Origin: Coriobacteriia bacterium
Lineage (GTDB): Bacteria; Actinomycetota; Coriobacteriia; Anaerosomatales; PALSA-660
Reading direction: 5' to 3'
Assembly (NCBI GenBank): GCA_003133285.1
Contig: PKWR01000091.1
Coordinates: forward strand, 1 to 5,325
Length of the DNA stretch: 5,325 nucleotides
In this document: in pieces, positions 1 through 5,325 of the stretch
Position numbering within the stretch: position 1 is the first letter of the stretch
Layout of the letters: each line of letters opens with the position of its first letter
Position numbers and translations under genes: made by a program
Notes under the pieces: model-generated
What the model was told of the DNA's origin: nothing
Seen by the model: only the letters and a program-made list of their open reading frames with translations
Databases searched by the model: none

Positions 1-352
1 CGCTCAGGACCAGCAGCAGATAGAGGAACGCGATCGCGAGTGGCGTCGCCGGGCTGAAGCCCCACCACAGGCCGGCGAACACCCACAGCGCGCCCGAGGC
101 GAGTTCGATGACCGGGTAGCGGGCCGAGATCGGTGCGCCGCAATCGCGGCAGCGACCGTGCAACACGAGCCACGAGGCGACCGGTATGTTGTCGTACCAG
201 CGCACCTCATGCTCGCACTTCGGACAGTGTGAGCCCGGTGACACGATGGACTCGCCGCGTGGCACGCGCCAGATGAGCACGTTGCCGAATGAGCCGAACA
301 GCAGCCCGAAGGCACCGAGCAGTATCAGGTAGAAGACGAAGTACGACGTCAC
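1..352 (-). CDS. pilD: Prepilin peptidase / N-methyltransferase PilD, N-terminal part (cut by left edge)
   Basis: This integral membrane enzyme cleaves the leader peptide of type IV prepilins after the conserved glycine and methylates the new N-terminal residue. Only the first 117 residues are in the window. They begin with a hydrophobic segment (about residues 4-19), then GSFGNVLIWRVPRGES (20-35). Next comes the cytoplasmic zinc-type domain, with CPKC (43-46) and CRDC (68-71) separated by 21 residues, around DNIPVASWL and followed by P80 and E83. This is the standard C-x2-C-x21-C-x2-C layout of full-length PilD. A second hydrophobic stretch starts at about 84. The two catalytic aspartates would lie beyond the left edge and cannot be checked. 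The start is GTG at 352: an in-frame TGA lies at 367-365, no ATG follows within the visible part, and GAGAGG (366-361) sits 8 bases upstream. It follows the second prepilin by 72 bases and is probably cotranscribed with it. Confidence 0.93.
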   Translation of the reverse strand, partial: MTSYFVFYLILLGAFGLLFGSFGNVLIWRVPRGESIVSPGSHCPKCEHEVRWYDNIPVASWLVLHGRCRDCGAPISARYPVIELASGALWVFAGLWWGFSPATPLAIAFLYLLLVLS

Positions 353-360
353 AGGCGGGG

Positions 361-366
361 CCTCTC
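361..366 (-). promoter_or_regulatory. Ribosome binding site of pilD (fixes the GTG start)
   Basis: GAGAGG, read on the minus strand, lies 8 bases before the GTG at 352. Part of the in-frame stop TGA (367-365) overlaps it, so no start further upstream is possible. Confidence 0.7.
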
Positions 367-378
367 AGCGATGTCGGC

Positions 379-394
379 GGCCGCGCGAGCGGCC
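379..394 (-). other. Small GC hairpin between prepilin 2 and pilD
   Basis: A perfect 6-bp inverted repeat (GGCCGC and GCGGCC) with a 4-base loop (TCGC on the minus strand) lies in the 72-base gap between the second prepilin and pilD. No T-run follows. It might slow transcription or protect the mRNA end, but a GC-only 6-bp repeat can easily arise by chance in DNA of this composition. Confidence 0.3.
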
Positions 395-424
395 ATTGTC
401 GGCACGGACGATCCGCGCGGAACG

Positions 425-808
425 CTACAGCAGCGCATGCCCCGGCTTGATCAACTCGACATTCCCGCTGTCACCTGTGACCTCACCCCTTGCGTTCAGG
501 TAGTACAGGGTGTCGCCGGTCGGACAGGTCGGGGCGCGCTGGATCCACCCGGGAACGAGGATCGCGTACCAGCCGGATCCGCCAGCCGTGAACTGCCCGG
601 CCGAAGCGCCGCTGTAGTCGTCGCCGTCCGTCATGACCAGATTCGCGGCCCCGGAGATCGTGCGCTGGTTGGCCTGGCAGGACTTCCGCTGAGCCGCATA
701 TTCGGATTGCCTGTACACAGGTACCGCCATCGTCACCAGGATCCCGATGATGAGAACGACCGTCATCAGCTCCACCAGGGTGAACCCACGATCGGTGTGA
801 CGCGGCAT
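425..808 (-). CDS. Type IV prepilin 2 (minor or alternative pilin)
   Basis: This is a fibre-forming prepilin of 127 residues. It has a short basic leader, MPRHTDRG (1-8), cleaved before F9, with the conserved glutamate at position +5 of the mature protein (FTLVE). A continuous hydrophobic helix follows to about residue 32 (LMTVVLIIGILVTMAVPVY), then a soluble head. Two cysteines, C44 in KSCQANQRTI and C95 in APTCPTGD, probably form the disulfide loop of the head. The ATG at 808 was chosen because it gives a normal 8-residue leader and has GAGGGG 9 bases upstream. A GTG at 841 would add 11 residues and give an unusually long, partly acidic leader, although it too has a GAGGG nearby. It lies downstream of the first prepilin, past a strong hairpin, and just before pilD. 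It shares the N-terminal helix and the SCQANQRTI block with prepilin 1, but the heads diverge. Its weaker position in the operon suggests a minor pilin, which is an inference. Confidence 0.9.
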   Translation of the reverse strand: MPRHTDRGFTLVELMTVVLIIGILVTMAVPVYRQSEYAAQRKSCQANQRTISGAANLVMTDGDDYSGASAGQFTAGGSGWYAILVPGWIQRAPTCPTGDTLYYLNARGEVTGDSGNVELIKPGHALL

Positions 809-817
809 CCGAGCCGT

Positions 818-823
818 CCCCTC
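818..823 (-). promoter_or_regulatory. Ribosome binding site of prepilin 2
   Basis: GAGGGG on the minus strand, 9 bases before the ATG at 808. It supports that start over the GTG at 841. Confidence 0.6.
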
Positions 824-930
824 GTCTTCGGCCAGTCGCACAGTCGCCCTCGCTCAAGCATGACCGAGCGGCGGTCAAATGTCAGCATCGACAGTATCCC
901 GGGCCCGCATTAGCGCCCCGGGACGAGCGA

Positions 931-961
931 GAGGGGCCGGGGAGCATCTCCCCGGCCCCTC
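931..961 (-). terminator. Perfect 14-bp hairpin after prepilin 1, probable terminator or attenuator
   Basis: The arms 931-944 and 948-961 are exact reverse complements (14 bp, nearly all G-C) around a 3-base loop. On the minus strand the hairpin begins 19 bases after the prepilin 1 stop codon. No clear T-run follows, so it resembles the tail-less terminators described in high-GC bacteria more than a classic intrinsic terminator. A second, weaker repeat (897-903 with 917-923, 7 bp) follows directly. The position between two pilin genes suggests partial termination or protection of the upstream mRNA from 3' decay. Confidence 0.7.
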
Positions 962-980
962 AGAACCGACTCAGTCAATC

Positions 981-1376
981 CTAGTAGTGGCTGTGGGTGG
1001 CGATGAAGGTCGTCGCTGAGCCCTGGTCGCCGTCGACCGTCTGAGTGTCGCTGACGTGGTAGCCGAGACCGCTCAAGGGGCACAGGGGCGCCGCCTTGAT
1101 CGCAGTTCCGATCAACTGGCTGGGGTAGTCGGGCGTGGGAGTACCGGAGACCTCTCCCGACTTCGTGATCGCGGTCTGTCCGCTCGTCAGGCTGGCGTTG
1201 AAGGTCTGGATCGCACCTTCGATGGTGCGCTGGTTCGCCTGGCAGGACTTCAGCTTGGCGTTGGCACTGGCGTTCAGGAACACAGGAACTGCAATCGCAA
1301 CAAGGATACCGATAATGAGGACGACGACCATGAGTTCTACGAGGGTGAAGCCCTCGTCCTTGCGAAACATCTTCAT
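981..1376 (-). CDS. pilA: Type IV prepilin 1 (probable major pilin)
   Basis: This prepilin has 131 residues. The leader MKMFRKDEG (1-9) is short and positively charged and is cleaved between G9 and F10. E14 is the conserved glutamate at mature position +5. The assembly helix runs through LMVVVLIIGILVAIAVPVF, then comes a polar head with C45 (KSCQANQRTIEGA) and C99 (APLCPLSG, followed by GYHV), a likely disulfide pair. The ATG at 1376 was chosen because it gives a standard leader; GGTGGG at 1390-1385 lies 8 bases upstream. The ATG two codons later (1370) would also work, but the open frame further upstream has no prepilin leader character. The gene is preceded by a 166-base non-coding gap that may hold its own promoter and is followed by a strong hairpin, as expected for the major pilin. 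The pilA name rests on position and family, not on sequence comparison with a characterised pilin. Confidence 0.92.
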   Translation of the reverse strand: MKMFRKDEGFTLVELMVVVLIIGILVAIAVPVFLNASANAKLKSCQANQRTIEGAIQTFNASLTSGQTAITKSGEVSGTPTPDYPSQLIGTAIKAAPLCPLSGLGYHVSDTQTVDGDQGSATTFIATHSHY

Positions 1377-1412
1377 CTGATGCACCCACCCTTCCCCTAT
1401 TTGTGTGAGGAC

Positions 1413-1443
1413 GATGCCTCCGCCGGGCCGTTTACCCGGCATC
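1413..1443 (-). other. Potential folded 5' leader of the pilin mRNA
   Basis: In the gap before prepilin 1, two pairings are possible in the minus-strand transcript. GATGCC (1443-1438) can pair with GGCATC (1418-1413), or GCCGGG (1440-1435) with CCCGGC (1427-1422) around a 7-base loop. They share bases 1438-1440, so they compete. The element lies 36 bases before the start codon. I could not match it to a named riboswitch class. Confidence 0.3.
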
Positions 1444-1468
1444 AGGTGTATCGACCTTTGCAGCCCGT

Positions 1469-1499
1469 ACTTTAGCGGTATCCGCCGATGCGCGGTCAA
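1469..1499 (-). promoter_or_regulatory. Possible promoter for prepilin 1
   Basis: On the minus strand, TTGACC (1499-1494) matches the -35 consensus in five of six bases. TAAAGT (1474-1469) matches four of six -10 bases, but the spacing is 19, longer than ideal. It lies in the 166-base gap between pilC and prepilin 1 and would give an untranslated leader of roughly 85-90 bases. The match is weak and could be chance. Confidence 0.3.
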
Positions 1500-1542
1500 C
1501 AATGGGAATCGGAGGATCGCGAGCCGTGCGACGAACGGCGCG

Positions 1543-2757
1543 CTACTTGACCAGTGCCACGACCTCGAACATCGGCATGTAGAGCGCGATGACGATGCCG
1601 CCGACGACGAGGCCGAGGGTGGCCATCATGATCGGTTCGATGAGTGACGTCAGCCCGTCGACTCCGGCGGTGACCTCCTCGTCGTAGAACTCCGCGACCT
1701 TGCCGAGCATCGCGTCGAGCGCACCTGTCTCCTCGCCGACCGAGATCATCTGGACGACCATCGCGGGGAAGATCGGGTTCTCGGAGAGCGGCTTGGCGAT
1801 CGTCTCGCCCTCCTTGATGGCGGAGCGCACCTTGCGCACCGCGCGGTGGATGACCTCGTTGCCCGAGGTCGAGCCCACGATGTCCAGCGCCGAGAGGATC
1901 GGCACGCCCGCGGAGACCAGGGTGCCGAAGGTGCGGGTGAAGCGCGAGAGCGCCATCTTGCGGATCAGTTTGCCGAACACGGGCATGCGCAGCTTGATGC
2001 TGTCCCACGCGTAGAGGCCCGCCTCGGTGCTCTTCCACCAGCGGAAAGCCACGACGAACGCGATGACGAAGACGACGGTTAGAAGCCCCGGAAGCCCGCG
2101 AGCGCCCTCTGAGATGTTCACCAGGATCTGCGTCGGCAGCGGCAGCGTGCCGCCCATGGACGAGAACATGGTCTGGAAGGTCGGGACGACGAAGATGAGC
2201 ATCGCGACGAGGATGATGAGCACGAGCGATCCCATCGCGGCCGGGTAGGTCATCGCCGACTTGATGCGGCCCTTGATCATGTCTTCGCGCTCGAAGTGGT
2301 CCGCCACCCGGTTGAGGACCTCGTCGAGCACGCCGCCGGTCTCACCGCTGCGGACCATGTTGACGAAGATCGGCGGGAACACCTTGGGGTGTTTGGACAT
2401 GGCGTCGGAGAGCGACTGGCCGGACTCAACGTCCTTGCCGATCTGCGTGATGATGACGCGCAGCGCCGGGCTCTCCGTCTGCTGCCCGAGGATCGACAGG
2501 CACTTGGTGAGCGACAGACCCGCGCCGATCATCGTGGCGAACTGGCGCGAGAAGATCGTGATGTCCTTGGTCTTGACGCCGGTGCCGAAGGTGATCGCGT
2601 TCATCGAGGCAAGGAGGCCGCCTTGCTGCTCGAGGCTGACGATGACGTAGCCCATGGAGCGCAGCTTCGACGAGACTGCGTCCTTGTTGTCCCCGTCGAG
2701 CGTGCCCTCGACGGCCTTGCCGGCCCTGTCGCGGACCGCATACTTGAAAGTCGCCAT
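1543..2757 (-). CDS. pilC: Type IV pilus inner-membrane platform protein PilC (GspF family)
   Basis: PilC is the inner-membrane platform on which the ATPases act to add or remove pilins. The protein has 404 residues, normal for the family. After a short N-terminal region (MATFKYAVRDRAGKAVEG) comes a first GspF domain at about 68-192 (FSRQFATMIGAGLSLTKCLSIL; FPPIFVNMVRSGETGGVLDEVL), ending in a membrane helix (about 174-194). A second helix lies at about 223-239, a second GspF domain at about 270-395 (FTRTFGTLVSAGVPILSAL; FPAMVVQMISVGEETGALDAML), and a C-terminal helix at about 371-397. The two domains are internal repeats of one another, as in all GspF proteins. The ATG at 2757 has AGGAAAGG 5 bases upstream and gives the usual N-terminus. 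The gene follows a PilT-like remnant by 26 bases. It is followed by a 166-base gap before the pilins. I see no defect. Confidence 0.96.
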   Translation of the reverse strand: MATFKYAVRDRAGKAVEGTLDGDNKDAVSSKLRSMGYVIVSLEQQGGLLASMNAITFGTGVKTKDITIFSRQFATMIGAGLSLTKCLSILGQQTESPALRVIITQIGKDVESGQSLSDAMSKHPKVFPPIFVNMVRSGETGGVLDEVLNRVADHFEREDMIKGRIKSAMTYPAAMGSLVLIILVAMLIFVVPTFQTMFSSMGGTLPLPTQILVNISEGARGLPGLLTVVFVIAFVVAFRWWKSTEAGLYAWDSIKLRMPVFGKLIRKMALSRFTRTFGTLVSAGVPILSALDIVGSTSGNEVIHRAVRKVRSAIKEGETIAKPLSENPIFPAMVVQMISVGEETGALDAMLGKVAEFYDEEVTAGVDGLTSLIEPIMMATLGLVVGGIVIALYMPMFEVVALVK

Positions 2758-2783
2758 GCCAACCTTTCCTGTCCGTTGCCCGG

Positions 2784-2911
2784 TCAGCGTTCAGTGGAGT
2801 CGATCATGGAGCGCAGGACCCCGGACCGTGCGCCTGCGACAGAACCATCTCGTAGCTTATCAAGCCCGAACGATACTTCTCGGCAAGGGATTCGTCCATC
2901 GTGACCATGCC
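2784..2911 (-). pseudogene. Remnant of the 3' end of a PilT-type retraction ATPase gene
   Basis: On the minus strand, from about 2911, the sequence encodes GMVTMDESLAEKYR followed by SGLISYEMVLSQAHGP. This resembles the C-terminal tail of PilT (GMQTMDxxLAxLxxxG, then IxxExALxxAxDPExLRxxI). The first frame stops at TGA 2806-2804 after an unrelated SCAP. The neighbouring frame continues the family pattern as VLRSMIDSTER to TGA 2786-2784. One extra base in the G-run (C-run at 2819-2822 on the plus strand) would join the two. The roughly 300 residues of ATPase core expected upstream are absent: directly before lies the end of the second PilB gene, which is intact. A separate small protein of 34 residues from ATG 2908 is possible, but it lacks a clear ribosome binding site. 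The assignment rests on recalled family motifs, not on an alignment. Confidence 0.65.
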
Positions 2912-2923
2912 GGGATGGGTCCG

Positions 2924-4588
2924 CTACACGACGACGCGGGCGACCTCTTCGACCGAGGTGACGCCCAGCCGGACCTTCTCGAGGCCGTCCTGCCGAAGCG
3001 TCAGCATGCCCTCGGCGATAGCGGTGCGCTTGATGACGTCGGAGGTGGCCCCAGCCACGCACAGGCGCGAGATCTCCTCGCTCACCACGAGCACCTCGTG
3101 CAAGCCGGTGCGTCCGCGATAGCCGGTACCGCCGCAACGACGGCAGCCCACGGCCCGCCACACGGTCTTGGGAAGGTCATCCTCGGCATACCCCGCGTCG
3201 AGGAGCAGCTGCCTCGGGGGCTCGTACTCCTCCTTGCACTCGGTGCACAAGGTGCGTGCGAGCCGCTGGGCCAGTACGCAGTCGACCGATGATGAGATCA
3301 GGAACGGCTCGACGCCCATCTCGGTGAGACGCGTGATCGCGCTCGCCGAGTCGTTGGTGTGCAGCGTCGAGAGCACGAGATGGCCGGTCAGCGCCGACTC
3401 GATGGCGATGTTGGCGGTCTCGGAGTCGCGGATCTCTCCGACGAGGATGACGTCCGGAGAGCAGCGCAGGAAGGAACGCAGGGCGGCCGCAAAGGTCAGG
3501 CCGGCCTTGACGTTCATCTGCACCTGGTTGACGCCATCCAGCCGGTACTCCACCGGGTCCTCGGCCGTGAGTATGTGGCGGTGGATCTCGTTGAGCACGT
3601 TGACCGCCGCGTACAGGGTGGTCGACTTGCCCGAGCCCGTCGGCCCCGTGACGAGCACGGCGCCGTACGGCTTCTTGAAGCTGGCCTCGAACCGCTCGAG
3701 CGTGCCGGGCAGGAAGCCCAGGTCGCTCAGGCGCAGCATGATCGAGTCCTTGCGCAGGATACGGAGGACGATGCGTTCGCCGTAGACGGTCGGCAGGGTG
3801 GAGACTCGCAGGTCGAGACCGTGCCCCCCGACGCTGATCGACACGTGGCCGTCCTGCGGCTTGCGCGTCTCGGCGATGTCCATGTCGGCCATGATCTTGA
3901 AACGCGACAGGATGGCGGCCTGCGCCGACTTCGGGCTGCGCATCATCTCGTGCAGCACCCCGTCGATGCGGTACCGGACGCGGAGGTCCTTGTCCTGCGG
4001 TTCGATGTGGATGTCCGATGCCCGCTCGGTGACGGCCTTCGTGATCATGAAGTTGACGAGCTTGACGATCGGCGCGTCCGACGTGACCTCGGAGAGCCCG
4101 GCAAGCTCCTCCCCCGCGAGCGCCTCCTCGAGATCCCCGGTGACGTGCGCGGCGACTCGGTAGGTGTCCTCGATGGTCGAGACGATGTCATCACGCGTCG
4201 CAAGGGCCGGCACGCAGTCGAAGCCGGTGACGATACGCAGATCGTCGAGCGCGAGCACGTTCTGCGGGTCCGCCATCGCGACGATCAGGCGGCCCCTCTC
4301 GTCGAACCCGACGGGCATGAGCGTGTAGCGCACGGCGAGCTCGCGCGGCACGCAGGCGACCGCGTTCGCGTCGGGATGGATGTCCTTGAACTCGACGAAG
4401 CGGATGCCGATCTGTTCGGCCAGGATGGCCAGGATCGCCGACTGCGTGGCGTAGCCGAGGTCCACGAGCACGCGGCCGAGCTGGCCGCCCTTGCTCGATT
4501 GGACCTCGAGGGCGTCGGAGAGCTGAACGTCGGTCACGACGCCCGCATCGACGAGCATCTGGCCAAGACGCCTACCGGGTTGTGCCAC
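2924..4588 (-). CDS. pilB: Type IV pilus assembly ATPase, PilB/GspE family, with MshEN c-di-GMP-binding domain (second copy)
   Basis: This cytoplasmic hexameric ATPase powers pilus extension through PilC. The 554 residues are a full family length. An N-terminal MshEN domain (about 7-143) holds two 24-residue motifs, R7-Q30 (RLGQMLVDAG, then LSDALEVQ) and Q36-Q59 (QLGRVLVDLG, then ILAEQ), five residues apart. A linker follows, then the N2 domain (about 172-290; SDIHIEP, VRYRIDG). The motor domain has Walker A GPTGSGKST (315-323), the Asp box TAEDPVEYR (341-349), Walker B with GEIRD (384-388), and the His box TGHLVLSTLHTN (401-412). A zinc site is formed by C448, C451, C482 and C485. Walker B is preceded by LRCSPD instead of the usual LRQDPD. 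The start is GTG at 4588, with AGGGAG 7 bases upstream; it keeps the conserved RLG, which the ATG at codon 11 would lose. The gap to the upstream ATPase is 15 bases, so the two are cotranscribed. PilB is preferred over PilT because of the N-terminal domains and the zinc cysteines. Confidence 0.94.
   Translation of the reverse strand: MAQPGRRLGQMLVDAGVVTDVQLSDALEVQSSKGGQLGRVLVDLGYATQSAILAILAEQIGIRFVEFKDIHPDANAVACVPRELAVRYTLMPVGFDERGRLIVAMADPQNVLALDDLRIVTGFDCVPALATRDDIVSTIEDTYRVAAHVTGDLEEALAGEELAGLSEVTSDAPIVKLVNFMITKAVTERASDIHIEPQDKDLRVRYRIDGVLHEMMRSPKSAQAAILSRFKIMADMDIAETRKPQDGHVSISVGGHGLDLRVSTLPTVYGERIVLRILRKDSIMLRLSDLGFLPGTLERFEASFKKPYGAVLVTGPTGSGKSTTLYAAVNVLNEIHRHILTAEDPVEYRLDGVNQVQMNVKAGLTFAAALRSFLRCSPDVILVGEIRDSETANIAIESALTGHLVLSTLHTNDSASAITRLTEMGVEPFLISSSVDCVLAQRLARTLCTECKEEYEPPRQLLLDAGYAEDDLPKTVWRAVGCRRCGGTGYRGRTGLHEVLVVSEEISRLCVAGATSDVIKRTAIAEGMLTLRQDGLEKVRLGVTSVEEVARVVV
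3298..3328. repeat. 31-bp identical segment shared by the two ATPase genes (copy A)
   Basis: Bases 3298-3328 are identical to 4981-5011. They encode the segment around LTEMGVEPFL in both paralogues. A second shared stretch, 27 bp, is 3353-3379 and 5036-5062 (His box region). These are conserved coding blocks of paralogous genes, not a mobile repeat. Confidence 0.85.
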
Positions 4589-4603
4589 TCACGCGCTCCC
4601 TAC

Positions 4604-5325
4604 CTAGACGATGACGCGGAGGATCTCCTCCAGCGACGTCATGCCCATTGCCACCTTCATGAAGCCGTCCTGGCGAAGGGGGATCATGCCGTCGGCGATC
4701 GCCTGCCGCGCCAGCTCGTCGGCCGACGCATGCTCGACCGCGAGGCGCTCGAGCGACTCGGTCATCTTCAGGACCTCGTGCACGCCCATGCGACCCTTGT
4801 AGCCGATCATGTTGCACTTCTTGCAGCCGACCGCGCGATAGAGGGTCGGTGGATTGCCCGGCTCGAACGGGAAGTCGATGCGCGCGAGCGCTTCCTCCTC
4901 GGGCACGTAGGCCTCTTTGCACTCCTTGCACAACCTTCGCGCGAGGCGCTGGGCGACCACGCAGTTGATGGCCGAGACGGTCAGGAACGGCTCGACGCCC
5001 ATCTCGGTGAGCCGGGTGATGGCGCTCGGCGCGGTGTTGGTGTGCAGCGTCGAGAGCACGAGGTGCCCGGTGAGCGCCGCCTCGATCGCGATCGTGGCGG
5101 TCTCGAGGTCTCGGATCTCCCCGATCATCACCGTGTCGGGGTCCTGGCGGAGGATGGAGCGCAGTGCCGATGCGAAGGTCAGTCCCGCACGCTCGTGCAC
5201 CTGCACCTGCGACAGGCCCTCCAGGCGGTACTCGACCGGGTCCTCGACGGTGATGACGTTGATCTCGGGCCGGGACACCGCGTTGAGCGTCGCGTACAAG
5301 GTCGTCGACTTGCCCGAACCGGTCG
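4604..5325 (-). CDS. pilB: Type IV pilus assembly ATPase, PilB/GspE family, C-terminal part (first copy, cut by right edge)
   Basis: The visible 239 residues start inside Walker A (TGSGKSTTLYATLNAV) and contain the rest of the motor. This includes the Asp box VEDPVEYRLEG, the canonical Walker B LRQDPDTVMIGEIRD, the His box TGHLVLSTLHTN, and the tetracysteine zinc site CKEC and CKKC. It ends in a typical tail, LRQDGFMKVAMGMTSLEEI. The zinc cysteines and the GFMKVAMGMTSLEE tail mark it as an extension-type PilB/GspE and not PilT. The N-terminal domains lie beyond the right edge, so whether it also has an MshEN domain cannot be said. All motor residues visible here are canonical, unlike the second copy's altered Walker B approach. 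The stop TAG at 4606-4604 is 15 bases before the next ATPase. Long identical DNA stretches shared with that gene point to duplication. Confidence 0.93.
   Translation of the reverse strand, partial: TGSGKSTTLYATLNAVSRPEINVITVEDPVEYRLEGLSQVQVHERAGLTFASALRSILRQDPDTVMIGEIRDLETATIAIEAALTGHLVLSTLHTNTAPSAITRLTEMGVEPFLTVSAINCVVAQRLARRLCKECKEAYVPEEEALARIDFPFEPGNPPTLYRAVGCKKCNMIGYKGRMGVHEVLKMTESLERLAVEHASADELARQAIADGMIPLRQDGFMKVAMGMTSLEEILRVIV
4981..5011. repeat. 31-bp identical segment shared by the two ATPase genes (copy B)
   Basis: Direct-orientation partner of 3298-3328, about 1.68 kb away. Together with the 27-bp pair 3353-3379 / 5036-5062 it gives the two ATPase genes enough identity for recombination between them. 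Confidence 0.85.

Noticed and set aside
841..841. GTG at 841 as start of prepilin 2
   Set aside because: It gives a 19-residue, partly acidic leader. The ATG at 808 with GAGGGG 9 bases upstream gives a standard 8-residue basic leader.
850..878. Promoter before prepilin 2, based on TTGACC at 878-873
   Set aside because: The -35-like hexamer is good, but the position 17 bases downstream reads GAGCGA, not a -10 element, and no better hexamer is nearby.
371..913. 180-residue open frame on the plus strand (and other plus-strand frames up to 212 residues across the ATPase and pilC region)
   Set aside because: They lie opposite genes with clear family motifs, have Arg/Ser/Pro-rich shadow composition, and show no recognisable domain. 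Long antisense frames are expected in DNA this GC-rich.
1400..1480. c-di-GMP riboswitch in the pilin leader
   Set aside because: A GCAAAGG string tempted me, but the GGGCAAACC and CGCAAAGCC cores and the GNRA loop arrangement of the class I element are absent, and nothing fits class II.
1377..1502. Upstream extension of the prepilin 1 reading frame to a start at 1502
   Set aside because: It would put 42 extra residues before the leader, unlike any type IV prepilin leader. The ATG at 1376 gives a normal 9-residue leader with an SD-like site.
2784..3161. 125-residue minus-strand frame ending in VLRSMIDSTER as one gene
   Set aside because: Most of it overlaps the well-supported ATPase 3' end in another frame. 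Only its last dozen codons are meaningful, as the shifted continuation of the PilT-like tail.

Overview
The window is one stretch of a type IV pilus (T4P) assembly locus. Every real gene lies on the minus strand, so the transcription order runs from the right edge to the left. The order is: a PilB/GspE-type assembly ATPase cut by the right edge (5325-4604), a second complete PilB/GspE-type ATPase (4588-2924), what looks like the decayed 3' end of a pilT gene (about 2911-2784), the inner-membrane platform protein PilC (2757-1543), two type IV prepilins (1376-981 and 808-425), and the N-terminal third of the prepilin peptidase PilD (352 to the left edge). I see no rRNA, tRNA, CRISPR array, insertion sequence or other mobile element. 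The open frames on the plus strand are shadows of these genes.

Organism: the DNA is clearly GC-rich, GTG starts are used, and Shine-Dalgarno sites are good. Both prepilins carry a SCQANQRTI segment and a second, distal cysteine. This fits a high-GC bacterium, most likely a deep-branching actinobacterial lineage (Coriobacteriia/OPB41-like). That placement is an inference from motif style and gene order, with no marker gene behind it, and is only moderately secure.

How it works: the two cytoplasmic ATPases would drive PilC, which builds a fibre from the prepilins after PilD cleaves and N-methylates them. The second ATPase has an N-terminal MshEN domain with two 24-residue motifs separated by five residues, the known c-di-GMP-binding arrangement, so pilus assembly may respond to c-di-GMP. 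A perfect 14-bp GC-rich hairpin follows the first prepilin. It probably terminates or attenuates transcription, making the first prepilin the more abundant pilin and lowering expression of the second prepilin and pilD.

Most notable point: between the second ATPase and pilC, where many T4P loci carry the retraction ATPase pilT, only a short PilT-like C-terminal tail remains. It starts in the same frame as the upstream ATPase, just past that gene's stop codon, and is later broken by a one-base frameshift. The locus appears to have lost pilT by an internal deletion, unless the assembly is wrong at this point.
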